Source: Hondaea fermentalgiana (Eukaryota > Sar > Bigyra > Thraustochytrida > Thraustochytriidae). Taken from it: DNA of 32,136 nucleotides. A program made the translations under genes and the position numbers. Positions 10,641-19,336 of this stretch are shown here, piece by piece. The stretch's first letter is position 1. Every line of letters starts with the position of its first letter. Under the pieces are notes generated by a model. That model was not told where the DNA came from. It saw nothing but the letters and a program-made list of their open reading frames with translations, and did no database searches. The DNA lies in assembly GCA_014084085.1 (NCBI GenBank), contig NPFB01000170.1:1-32136 (forward strand), read 5' to 3'.

Positions 10641-10832
10641 GCACGAACTTTTGCTCGACGACACACCGTCTCGACCGAACGTGTTACAGCTTGCCGCCAG
10701 ACCGATTGACCGAAGGTCATTTATCGTCGCCAATGGATCCTGCGCCGTAGTCGCCAGTGCGTCGGCGCCGCGACTTGCGAAAAGGAAGTTGCGCATTGTG
10801 GTATGGCCAAAACAAGAACAACGCTGGATCCT
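10641..10832. repeat. direct repeat, copy 1 (~190 bp)
   Basis: Matches 11109-11311 at an offset of about 468 bases, with scattered substitutions plus indels of 8 and 3 bases. The last ~60 bases, up to the GGATCCT at the right end, are nearly identical. The indels are not all multiples of three, so a shared coding frame over the full length is doubtful. Probably a fragment of a dispersed or mobile element; the family is not recognised. Confidence 0.85.
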
Positions 10833-11108
10833 AGTTGTCCGTTAGGTCCTATGAAGTCCGGGTCCCGAGCCTGAAGAGAGGGTAAATTTTGTCCGTTCGG
10901 TCAAACGGGACCGGAAACGTTCCATATTGTCACTCTTTCCTGTGGTTATTCAGAGCTTCAGATTGAGAATAGGCAGGATATCCGTTCTGTAGCACAGCAA
11001 TCAACAGAGATTGAACACCTCGACCAACTGGCGCTGCTACTGATGTGTTGCGCTCGGTAGGGAAAGTGCTGTTGCCGCATGTTCGCACGCAGTTCGTCAA
11101 ACCCGTCA

Positions 11109-11311
11109 GCACGAACTTTTGCTCTTTTGCTCGACGACATACCGTCTCGACGGAACGTATTACAGCACGCTGACAGACCGATTGACCGAAGGTCATTTAT
11201 CGTCGCCAATGAATCCCGCGCCGTGGTCGCCGGTGCGTCGGCGCGGCCGCGACTTGCGAAAAGGAAGTTGCGCATTGTGGTATGGCCAAAACAAGAACAA
11301 CGCTGGATCCT
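11109..11311. repeat. direct repeat, copy 2, running into the assembly gap
   Basis: Second copy of the 10641-10832 sequence. It contains an 8-base internal tandem duplication (TTTTGCTC twice) and a 3-base insertion relative to copy 1. The alignable part stops at the first N, so the true right boundary is hidden and the repeat probably caused the gap. Confidence 0.85.
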
Positions 11312-11411
11312 NNNNNNNNNNNNNNNNNNNNNNNNNNNNNNNNNNNNNNNNNNNNNNNNNNNNNNNNNNNNNNNNNNNNNNNNNNNNNNNNNNNNNNNNN
11401 NNNNNNNNNNN
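11312..11411. other. assembly gap (100 N)
   Basis: Exactly 100 undetermined bases, the conventional size for a scaffold gap of unknown length. Real distance and content across it are unknown. Confidence 0.99.
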
Positions 11412-11835
11412 GCAAAGACTTGTCAGCGAACAGAAGACGATCAAGACGCGACGAAGTCTCTATTAGAATCGCATCGGCGATGTTCTGCTCTTGCCCACGT
11501 ACTGATGGTGCTGGGGAGTATGGTTGTTTCTTTGCTGAGGTTGCCCAGCAGGGAGCTACGTCGAGAGCATCTACTTCAATGTTTTTCCAGGACGAGAGGT
11601 GACTGTGGTCCGAAATGACCTCAACAATGTTAGCCTTGAGTTGAACCAGGTCTGTAAAGATCTCCGGATCGTCTGTGCTTGGCGGCGGGGATGGACGCAC
11701 ACTCTCATTTACCTTGCGTCGTTTATTCGGTGGCTGATCTGGTCTAGGTTGGGTTCCAGAAGAAGGTGGTGACGTCTTCTTCTGGAGGAGCTCTCGCATG
11801 GAAGGCAACAAAAGAGTATCGTCGCCTTCTTGCAT
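11412..11835 (-). CDS. hypothetical protein, 3' end lost in the gap
   Basis: The 5' part of an ORF of about 141 residues starts at an ATG at 11835 with AAA just before it and is open up to the gap. No family recognised. Visible features are a short leader with LLLPSMRELLQKK, a Pro/Ser-rich stretch with a basic NKRRKV cluster resembling a monopartite nuclear signal (near 37-42), a second Pro-rich stretch (SPPPSTDDP) and a mixed helical segment (FTDLVQLKANIVEVISD). A nuclear or mobile-element accessory protein is possible. A CTGA tetranucleotide run (11844-11876) lies immediately upstream of its start. Whether it is expressed is unknown. Confidence 0.4.
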
Positions 11836-11843
11836 TTTTCCCC

Positions 11844-11876
11844 TGTCTGACTGACTGTCTGACTGACTGACTGACC
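11844..11876. repeat. CTGA tetranucleotide run
   Basis: Tandem CTGA/CTGT units just upstream of the minus-strand ATG at 11835. Simple-sequence DNA. Confidence 0.8.
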
Positions 11877-11898
11877 TGCTCAGAAGGAAGCAATGCCT

Positions 11899-12808
11899 TC
11901 AGCGCCGCAAGTAGAACTCATATACTAGGTGTCCCAAATAAGCAATAATGAGCGTAACACTTCTAATCACAAGTGCGTAGTCTATCTGACAGGCAGATGT
12001 TTGAATAGCAGTGTTGTTGATGTAAGCTCCATTCCCTTTCCATGGCGTCACAGCGCCGCAAGGGAATTCCTCAACTTCGTTGCGAAGGCACTCGAGGGAG
12101 CCCGCGCAGAGATGCACGAACGGATCGCATGCCCCTCCAGCAGCTGTCTGTACAGACAGACATTGTTTGCCAAGATTCTGCATCTGAACGCAAGCAAGTC
12201 CGTCGTCATACGCGGTGGTGTCGAAGCTCGCTGTTCACTTGCGTGGTGATCCCACAGCTTTCCCCCTTGCCGACGTAGTCGATGCTTGCCTCGGACATTC
12301 TTTTGCGACAGATCAAGGGATAATAACATGGAACAACACAAAACCGAAAGAAAGAACGCGCGATTGCTTTTGCTTTCTATTGGCTCTTGTTTTTTGCTTA
12401 TGTATGCAGACCCTGCGCCTTCAATACGAATAGTGTTAGCTCTTTTACAGTGACTGGCATGACTGCGTACCACATCCGGCGAAAGGCCAATTGTGTCGGA
12501 TACAATCCGTAATCCTCCTTGATTTGCTTCACTAAAAGGGATTCTAATTCCACCGGTATCGTTTCAATGACAGCGTAGAGACTCATAGAATCCTGAACCA
12601 GCATGCATTCCGGGAAGCAGGGAGAAACATTCGCAAACCATTGAATGACCCCGCTTTCATGCTTGTCACAAAACACAATTTCCTTTACGTTTGTCAAGTC
12701 ATTACCTTCCGTCCTTCCTCTCTGGCACTTCAAAAGGAGCTTGAGAAAGCTGGCAGAAAGATTCATGCTTTTATTGTCATGATGGCGAATAGGAGCGGAG
12801 CAGAGCAT
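11899..12808 (-). CDS. possible two-exon Cys-rich membrane protein (hypothetical)
   Basis: Two open frames on the minus strand can be joined by one GT-AG intron: exon 1 12808-12412, intron 12411-12231 (181 bases), exon 2 12230-11899. The phases match and give about 242 residues. Exon 1 encodes a globular-looking segment (for example EIVFCDKHESGVIQWF and YGLYPTQLAFRRMW). Exon 2 encodes a Cys-rich stretch with an N-glycosylation-type NNT, then a hydrophobic helix (YALVIRSVTLIIAYLGHLVYEF) and a short basic end, as in a type I membrane protein. No family is recognised. Splice sites were chosen by phase and GT/AG only; the acceptor has a poor pyrimidine tract. An upstream exon or a decayed mobile gene are real alternatives. 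Confidence 0.3.
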
Positions 12809-13225
12809 CAGCGCACATAAATATTGGGACGAAATTGAGGACTACCAGGGCGTGTTGAGAAGGGAAGTGGTCCCAGAAACGTTTGTGAATAGATTCATTT
12901 TACAAGCGTGATGCGAAGAGGTATACATGAAGAAGCCAAACTGAAAGAGGCAGCCTGATTCACTGACAACAAAAGCAGAGTGTGGTGATTCGTAGGCCTA
13001 ATTTCATATTTAATCAAATCAAGCCAGTCGACGTTTCCATTCTCTCACGCTCCTCTCGAGAAGAGCGTCCCGAACGTCCCATTTGCGCGCTCGCACATCA
13101 TCTGCCCTCGTCTTCGTCTTGTCGCCCTTACATACACATTTGCCCCGTCCACTTCTATGTGCTGTTTTTAAGGACCACGCACCGACGTTGTAGGCAACTA
13201 GCTGTGTTTGACCTTGATCGTGTAT

Positions 13226-13231
13226 TATAAA
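13226..13231 (+). promoter_or_regulatory. candidate TATA box upstream of the DHHC-like gene
   Basis: TATAAA lies 184 bases before the ATG at 13410 in otherwise GC-rich sequence. Position and sequence fit a core promoter, but a single hexamer is weak evidence. Confidence 0.3.
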
Positions 13232-13409
13232 CACGACGCGCAAGCGCACGCTCGCTCGCACGTGCAAACCCGAACTCGAGGTGGACTTCGCGTGCGCGCG
13301 CCACGCGGCGCTGGGTCGGCGCTGGCAACCGCCGTGAGCGCGAAGAGCTTGGCGTGCGGACATACGTACAGGCAGACCCTCCCCCTCCCTCCCCCGGCTC
13401 CGCCGCACC

Positions 13410-14426
13410 ATGGCCGGCGCCGACTCGCGATCCGACGGGGCAAAGGCCAAGATGACTCGGACGCTCGCGCCCTCGGCCAAGGGCGCGCCTGCGACGGCGA
13501 CCAAGGCCCGGTCGAACGTGCAAATGGCGCAGCGCGCCGCGAAACCCGCCCAGGCGACATCGGCCGCGCGCGTCGTAGCTTCGCAGGGAGCTGCGTCCTC
13601 GCAGTCAGGCGCGGCGTCCACGGCAGTAAGCCCGCCAGCGAGGGCGCCTCGAGCTGGGGCAGCAAGAACAACGCCCGCAACCACTACCACGACGCCGCCG
13701 ACGGCACCAGCGTCGCCAATGTCGGCAGCCTCTTCCGCTGCCTCGGTACAACCTGCCACTCCAAAGTCGAGTTCTCCAAGCGAACAAACTAACGATGACA
13801 GCGACGATACGCCAGGGGTTGGCGTGCCAATGGACCCGGCGCGTGTGTACCGATACCCCGTGTACAAGCCAGACCGTTTTTGCATTTCTGCCGAGGTTCC
13901 GTCACCGCCGTGGTATGTACGCCAAGTCGGGCGCATGTATGTGCTGGCAGAGCGTACTCTCCCTGACGGTACGCCCAAGTTGTTGTGTGTGGTTGGCCCA
14001 TGTTGGCCCATGATTTGCATTACGCTGATGCTCATCCTTTGTGTGAGCCTTTCTGTGTTCTTTGCCTGTCTACCAAACTTGCCAATGCCTTTTGGCATTG
14101 CTGGAGGCGTTCTTTTGCTCGTGGTGATCATCTCGTTTTGCATCACAGCGTGCACAGATCCCGGAATCCAAAGAATTCACGACACTCCAAAGGACTCCTC
14201 GTGGACATTCAGTGACCCAGCGCAAACGTATCGACAGCCTCGTGCCGTGTACGACGTCGAGGCGCAAGTAATAATCAGGCACATCGACCATTTCTGTCCG
14301 TGGACTGGCACCATCATCGCTGCCAACAATCTCGTCCCCTTTTATGTATTTACCTACAGCCTTTGTGCGCTGGTCCTTTTGGTGGTGTCTGTCGTCATTG
14401 TGCGTGGCTCTGGAGTCTTTGAATAG
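13410..14426 (+). CDS. degenerate, truncated DHHC-family palmitoyltransferase-like protein
   Basis: DHHC proteins S-acylate cysteines of membrane proteins. This 338-residue frame starts in a perfect CACCATGG context. Residues 1-135 are Ala/Thr/Pro/Ser-rich. Two transmembrane helices follow (about 191-213 and 226-246), the second ending in the family's TDPG motif. The Cys-rich domain aligns without gaps with the standard layout from PRA to the active site, but the zinc-binding Cys positions are Asp, Ala and Ile, and the catalytic DHHC is DHFC (293-296). The catalytic Cys296 and PWTG remain. A third helix (near 307-330) follows and the frame stops; the fourth helix and C-terminal motifs are missing, with a convergent gene 246 bases away. 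It may be a pseudoenzyme or a decaying gene. Yeast Akr1 works with DHYC, so activity is not excluded by DHFC alone. Confidence 0.8.
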   Translation: MAGADSRSDGAKAKMTRTLAPSAKGAPATATKARSNVQMAQRAAKPAQATSAARVVASQGAASSQSGAASTAVSPPARAPRAGAARTTPATTTTTPPTAPASPMSAASSAASVQPATPKSSSPSEQTNDDSDDTPGVGVPMDPARVYRYPVYKPDRFCISAEVPSPPWYVRQVGRMYVLAERTLPDGTPKLLCVVGPCWPMICITLMLILCVSLSVFFACLPNLPMPFGIAGGVLLLVVIISFCITACTDPGIQRIHDTPKDSSWTFSDPAQTYRQPRAVYDVEAQVIIRHIDHFCPWTGTIIAANNLVPFYVFTYSLCALVLLVVSVVIVRGSGVFE

Positions 14427-14598
14427 CGAAAGTGTGAAATTCTTGTCCGATTGGTCGCAAAAAGAAATCAAGCTATGCCTGGCGATCTGCTACGGAATGC
14501 GAGCAAAGTATGAACTTTTAATCACACACAAGCTACAATCCATCAAAAAGGATACAAATGTGCTTCGCATCAAGCTGAAATCCATTCGTTTCTCGTTG

Positions 14599-14604
14599 TT
14601 TATT
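14599..14604 (-). terminator. candidate polyadenylation signal of the phosphoesterase gene
   Basis: AATAAA on the minus strand, 69 bases beyond the stop codon of the minus-strand metallophosphoesterase gene. Confidence 0.5.
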
Positions 14605-14672
14605 CATTGATTCCAGCAAATAGTCCTTTGTGTCAAACCATTGTTCTTGTTTGAAAAGAGCAAACTCTGTGC

Positions 14673-16016
14673 TCATGAAGCCTGCGCCGCCAGCTTGCGG
14701 TAACGATGTTTGACCAGCGAAGCAGAACGAGCACGCTCGCTTCCTGCTCCCTGCTGCTGGTTAGTGAGCGCAGAGGCAATATCTTCCCACTTGCCTCCTG
14801 CCTCGCGCATCTTGAGAATCGTTGCATCCTCGTTGGAGGTCCATGCGTCGCGCGCCTCGCGATACTCGTCACGCAATTCACGAAGCGTGCGGAACTCGTG
14901 GCGTACGCCATTGGGACCCACATGAACGATGCGCATGCCACTCAAGCGATCACTCACATCAATGGACTTCATTCCTTCAAAGGCCAGCTCGTCTGCTTCT
15001 GGATCCGTGCCAATATTTCCGCCGATTGCCGCGGTGGTGACGACTTCAATGGGTCCGAGATGTTTGCGCTGGAAAATGCCGCCAGCATTGCGATGATAGT
15101 GACCACAGAAAATGTGTGAGAAGCCCGCTTGAGCCAAGCGAGACAAGAGCTTCATGCGCGCCGCTTGCGGCATATTAAAGCCGGCGTGATGCTCGTCCGG
15201 CTGCCACACAAAGGGAGGAACGTGCGAAAAGGCAATGCTGTGGCGCACCGTTTGGGGCTTTTTGTCAAAGAGCTCGGTGTCGAGCCACACATCTTGGGCC
15301 TCGGCGGCCTCGCGGCATTGCGAGGAATCAACGTAAAGCTGAGAGTTGAGCACCACAAAACGATCCGGCCCAACGCGAAAGGAAAAGTAATCGTCGCCGA
15401 AGCGATCCTTGTAGCGCTCAATTGTCCGCGGGGTCGGTTTCTGACCGACGTCATGGTTGCCGCACACACAGACCAGCTCGATTTCGGGATCGAGCTGCGA
15501 GAAGATTTGCTTGAAAACAGCCACTTCCTTGTCCTGCTGCGCGGGCTTCTTGTCGGGAAAGGCGTTGGTGAGGTCTCCACAGACCACGGCGAAGCGGGGC
15601 TTGGGTTGGAGACGGTTGATAATCTTCACCGCTTTGCGCGCGAGCTCGATCTCGAGTTCGAGCAAAGCCTCGTCGTCTGTATCTTTGAGCGCTGCGCGCA
15701 TCTCCGGCACGGGAATGAGTGCCTTGCCGTCATTTCTCCCGCACGTTGCCAGGTACACGAGTTGCCGCAGCTGCAGGTACCATTGCATGCTCTTCGACTG
15801 CGCCATCATGCCAAACTGCGTGTCCGCCAGCTGCACAAAGGTGTACTCCTCGCCCTCCGCCTGGCCCCGCTGCTGCGTCTGCGCCGCATTCTCGCTCCGC
15901 GTCGAGGTCCCCGTCGGGGTCGCCGTTGCGCCGCCGCTCAGTCCCACGAACCGCCGCCCCGTGGCGCGTCGGAACCGCTGCTCGTCGACGCGGGCCGCCG
16001 CCTGCGGCTCTGCCAT
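14673..16016 (-). CDS. CPPED1-like metallophosphoesterase with C-terminal SANT/Myb-like domain
   Basis: A 447-residue protein. The calcineurin-like fold is clear, with metal and catalytic motifs in order: LADTQFG (63-69; Asp65), CGDLTNAFPD (146-155), CGNHDVG (185-191), SHVPPF (264-269) and CGHYHRN (304-310). The first motif with Gln in place of the usual His, and the spacing, match CPPED1/CSTP1, a cytosolic Ser/Thr protein phosphatase that acts on Akt in animals. After the phosphatase domain, residues 392-441 follow the SANT/Myb pattern: WTSNEDATIL, then GGKWEDIASAL, then RSASLVKHRYRKL. Typical CPPED1 is about 310 residues and has no such domain. The first 50 residues are variable. The ATG at 16016 gives MAEPQAAARV; no intron is needed. 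The substrate here is unknown. Confidence 0.92.
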   Translation of the reverse strand: MAEPQAAARVDEQRFRRATGRRFVGLSGGATATPTGTSTRSENAAQTQQRGQAEGEEYTFVQLADTQFGMMAQSKSMQWYLQLRQLVYLATCGRNDGKALIPVPEMRAALKDTDDEALLELEIELARKAVKIINRLQPKPRFAVVCGDLTNAFPDKKPAQQDKEVAVFKQIFSQLDPEIELVCVCGNHDVGQKPTPRTIERYKDRFGDDYFSFRVGPDRFVVLNSQLYVDSSQCREAAEAQDVWLDTELFDKKPQTVRHSIAFSHVPPFVWQPDEHHAGFNMPQAARMKLLSRLAQAGFSHIFCGHYHRNAGGIFQRKHLGPIEVVTTAAIGGNIGTDPEADELAFEGMKSIDVSDRLSGMRIVHVGPNGVRHEFRTLRELRDEYREARDAWTSNEDATILKMREAGGKWEDIASALTNQQQGAGSERARSASLVKHRYRKLAAQAS

Positions 16017-16056
16017 GCTCCTCCGCGGCTCTCCCGCGCCCTCCTCTCCCCGCCCG

Positions 16057-16086
<30 letters not shown>
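16057..16086. repeat. CGTCGC hexanucleotide microsatellite
   Basis: About five tandem CGTCGC/GCCGTC units, 41-70 bases upstream of the minus-strand phosphoesterase ATG, in its presumed leader or promoter. Confidence 0.85.
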
Positions 16087-16087
<1 letters not shown>

Positions 16088-16270
16088 CTGCGCGTCCCTC
16101 GCGTGCGCCTCGATGCCGCTCTGCTCGCCGCCGCCGCCGCCGCCATCATCGCCGCGCCGCGCGTCCCGTATTTCGCGCCACGCGCCATGTACCGCGCGGA
16201 AGACAGAGGCGGGCCTCCTAATAAAGGTCCCGCGCGGGGCTCAAGATACGACCCGGTTCGAGCCCCGGCT

Positions 16271-16296
16271 GGGACCCGGGCCCGAACCCGGGTTCC
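16271..16296. other. GC-rich inverted repeat in the divergent promoter region
   Basis: Arms GGGACCCGGG (16271-16280) and CCCGGGTTCC (16287-16296) form a 10-bp stem with one G-T pair and a 6-base loop. It lies between the divergent phosphoesterase and phosphate transporter genes. It could be a protein-binding palindrome or an RNA hairpin; no function is shown. Confidence 0.6.
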
Positions 16297-16321
16297 GAGA
16301 CGGCGCAGATACGAGCTGCAC

Positions 16322-16343
16322 GCAGCAGCAGCAGCAGCAGCAG
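16322..16343. repeat. CAG trinucleotide microsatellite
   Basis: About seven CAG/GCA units between the two divergent genes, outside the conserved coding part of either. Confidence 0.85.
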
Positions 16344-17061
16344 AGTCGCGCGCGCGCCCGGCCGCCGCACGCGGGCCGCACCTGTGCCGGCGTGACCAGG
16401 CTCCAGAAGGCTCGCGGGTCGAGATTGTTTGTTCGTGGCCCTGTGGACGGCATGATGGATGTCTTCGACATTTTTTGTTTTGACGTTAGCTCGACTCTTC
16501 ACGACGACTCTTCTCGACGACAATAGCGGCGACGACGACTCTTCTCGACGACAAGATCAAGAGCAGCAGCAGCAGCGGCAGCAAAAATCCGCCGCCTTGA
16601 AAAGCCAAGTGCTGCGTCAAGCCAAGTGCCGCGGCAAGGCCCGGCGTGAGCTCCGGTCGTGCGAAGTGGCGGGCGTCGAACGGCGCCGCCATGAGGCCAT
16701 GAAGCCGAACCCAGGCCCCGAGACCGCGCGGCCTCGGCCTCGCGCCGCGCCCCCGCGCAGACCCGGTCGGCGCCCGAGCTGCCGCTGCGGCCAACTCCGA
16801 GCGCGCGGGCCCGAGGTCGAGAATCTCGCGCGCGTACGTGCTCGTCGAGATTCTTGTGGCCACAGCCGCGGCGGCTGTAGCTGTGTGGCGTACGAGCGCG
16901 AGCTCGGGAAGCTCTGCGTGGCGGAATCTGATAGTGAGGAAGAGGAGGGCGAGCTGGGCGCGATCATAGATCTGCGAGAAAGAAGCTGCAGCTGCAGCGC
17001 ATTCGTGCAGGGAGAGCGAACAGAATCGCAACTGGCAACGACGACGGGGGCGACGGCGGAG

Positions 17062-18783
17062 ATGATGAACCTGGGGCCCGAGCGAAGCGTGGCCGAGAGC
17101 GGCGAGAGCGCCGGCGGCAGCGCGAGGACGCCGAGCTATGGGACGACGCTCCGCGAACGTGCCGAGGTGAACGCGCGCCTCTGCGCGCTGGGCACCTTGG
17201 CGGGCGCGGGCATGTTCAACGAGTCGTACTTTCTCTTTGCGATCGGCAACCTCGAGCTCATCTGGGAGGCGCTGTACCCGGAGTGCTACGCGACCGGCCC
17301 GCCGGAACCTGGCGCCGAGGCGTGCAAGAATGGTGTGGCTTCGAGCATCACGTATCTCGAAGTGCTCGGCGTGATTGCCGGCATGCTCAGCTTTGGATAC
17401 GTTGCGGATACCTTTGGGCGCCGCATCGGATCGTGCCTCACAGCCGTGATTATGTGCGTGTGCGGGATCCTCACGACGGCCGCGTACGGGCACAACTTGA
17501 CAGGTCAATGGATCTTTTTTGGGGTAGCGCTCTTCTTCTTCTCTTACGGTGTCGGCGGCGAATTCCCGTTGGCATCGGCATCGGCTGCGGAAAAGGCAGA
17601 AGAGGCGCGAAAGAAAAAGTCCATCACGCAGCACATTCGCGGCAAGTCCGTGGTGCTCACCTTTGCCATGCAAGGCGTGGGCAACTTTGCCAACACTCTC
17701 TTCATCCTGTTTATTCTTTTGGGACAAGGGTGCACGGGACCTTCCGAGGAGTGCAGCGACCGCTCGCTCGAGCTTACGTGGCGCCTTCAATACGCAATTG
17801 GCGTCGTCTTCTTGGCTTTTCTCGTCATCGGGCGCCTCGTGTACCTCAAAGAATCGACCGTGTGGAGTGCGAACAAGGCAAAGCAATCAGCGCTCGGGCC
17901 GCAGCAGCTTCAGCAACGTCGGCGCCGGGCAAAACTTGTGCTCAAGCATTACTGGCACAGACTCGCAGGCACCTCGGTGAGCTGGTTTGTTTGGGACGCC
18001 ATTTATTACGGCAACAAGCTTTTCCAGAATACCATCATTGCTGCGATCATTGGCCGCGGCAGCACCATTTTCCGCACGCTCCAGTACGCGCTGGTCAATT
18101 CTGCCGTGGCGCTCATTGCCTTGTACATGGCCGCATTCTTTATCGACAAGCCGTGGATGGGTCGGCGGCGCATGCAGAACTTGGGATTTGCGCTCATGTT
18201 TGTTCTCTTTCTCATTAGCTCGCTTGCCTACGACGAGCTCGCCAAACCGGAGAATGTGCCGTGGTTTCAGGCGCTGTACTATTTGACAACCTTTTTCGGA
18301 CAGTTTGGCCCAAACGCAACGACTTGGCTCCTTCCATCCGAGCTCTTTCCCACCGATGTACGCAGCCAGGCGCACGGCTTTGCAGCGTCAATCGGCAAGG
18401 TCGGTGCACTCTTTGCAGCGTTGTTGCTCACATACGGTGACGCAGGCGAAAAGTGGTCCGTCCAAACAATTTTCATGTTTTGCGCCGTCTGTGCCTTTGT
18501 CGGTCTACTCGTGACCGAGACGCTAATTCCCGATATTTCCACCATGGACATGTCGCACACGGACGATCGTTGGGACCTCATTTTGGCTGGCCGCGAACAA
18601 GAGTACACGGGAGCCGCCGTCGAGCCCAAGTATTTGTCTCGCTACGAGCGAGCCATCCTTCCGGCCAAGAAGCCATCGCCTCCGCTCGATCAAGTGCAAG
18701 CCTCATCATCAAATGTCGACGCAAAGTCTCGCCAAAGTGTCCCAGAGGACAACTCGTCTTCGACGGTGGTCCAGCTGGCATGA
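17062..18783 (+). CDS. major facilitator phosphate:H+ symporter (PHS/Pho84-like)
   Basis: A plasma-membrane MFS transporter, most like the inorganic phosphate:proton symporters. From the ATG at 17062 it has 573 residues and about 12 hydrophobic helices. Family marks are the loop 2-3 motif FGYVADTFGRRIG (111-123), YGVGGEFPLASA (162-173; the usual Asp is Glu), FAMQGVGNFA (201-210), WFVWDAIYYGNKLFQ (308-322) and FGPNATTWLLPSELFPTDVRS (near 415-435) followed by GKVGA with Lys446. The central loop and the ~60-residue hydrophilic tail are cytoplasmic. The frame is open upstream to an ATG at 16459, with another at 16699, but that 201-residue extension is Arg/Cys-rich and unlike the family, so 17062 is preferred. 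Phosphate as substrate is inferred from family motifs; a related organic anion or sugar is possible. Confidence 0.88.
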   Translation: MMNLGPERSVAESGESAGGSARTPSYGTTLRERAEVNARLCALGTLAGAGMFNESYFLFAIGNLELIWEALYPECYATGPPEPGAEACKNGVASSITYLEVLGVIAGMLSFGYVADTFGRRIGSCLTAVIMCVCGILTTAAYGHNLTGQWIFFGVALFFFSYGVGGEFPLASASAAEKAEEARKKKSITQHIRGKSVVLTFAMQGVGNFANTLFILFILLGQGCTGPSEECSDRSLELTWRLQYAIGVVFLAFLVIGRLVYLKESTVWSANKAKQSALGPQQLQQRRRRAKLVLKHYWHRLAGTSVSWFVWDAIYYGNKLFQNTIIAAIIGRGSTIFRTLQYALVNSAVALIALYMAAFFIDKPWMGRRRMQNLGFALMFVLFLISSLAYDELAKPENVPWFQALYYLTTFFGQFGPNATTWLLPSELFPTDVRSQAHGFAASIGKVGALFAALLLTYGDAGEKWSVQTIFMFCAVCAFVGLLVTETLIPDISTMDMSHTDDRWDLILAGREQEYTGAAVEPKYLSRYERAILPAKKPSPPLDQVQASSSNVDAKSRQSVPEDNSSSTVVQLA

Positions 18784-19336
18784 AATGCCATTTTGTTTAT
18801 GCTTTTTTTTTCGTTCTCCCTTTCCCGAAGAAACTCTATGTTCGATCCGATGATTCTGGGATTTCGAACAGCGATCACGTTGTCGTCATCAATAGCGATC
18901 CCAAAGCGCCGCCAGGGACAATGATTGGCCTTGAGACTGATTGCGAAAGTCTAGACATTGCACCCGCGCGATTTCTTTGGGTATAAACTGCGCAACCCAA
19001 ACTTGAATCTATCCGTTGGACAAAATTTTCGTGATTACCGAGGTTGGGCATCAAAGCAATCAGGCACCGCCGCCACACACGCACACACCTCCAAGTCCTC
19101 GTCCTGTCTTTCTCTCATACGTGTAGACTATACAAAAACCTTCACGGCCGGGACAACCAACTGGCTGCACGTTCTTACTGGTCGTCTGCATAGTAGTGAG
19201 CCGAGAAAAAGGCAAATTGACCTGGTCGGCGAGCCGACTGGCGCTTCGACAACACACATGCACGGTTGAACGAAGCGGAAGACAATATCAGGGAAGCCGG
19301 GCAATCTCGCAAATCTGCAAGCTCATTCGAGGCACC
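18784..19336. other. intergenic region between two same-strand genes
   Basis: About 550 bases without a credible gene. It contains a T-rich stretch just after the transporter stop and a short CACACA run near 19074-19086. The leader and promoter of the following leucine-rich-repeat gene must be here; no core element stands out. Confidence 0.55.

Noticed and set aside
16245..16300. tRNA-like GGTTCGAGCCCC T-arm sequence
   Set aside because: The five-base T stem does not pair and no acceptor, D or anticodon arms can be built around it.
15129..16526. 465-codon plus-strand frame antisense to the phosphoesterase gene
   Set aside because: Opposite strand of a clear CPPED1-like gene; low-complexity Arg/Pro/Ala translation.
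16486..17886. 466-codon minus-strand frame across the transporter gene
   Set aside because: Antisense shadow; no domain features, and the plus strand encodes a recognisable MFS protein.
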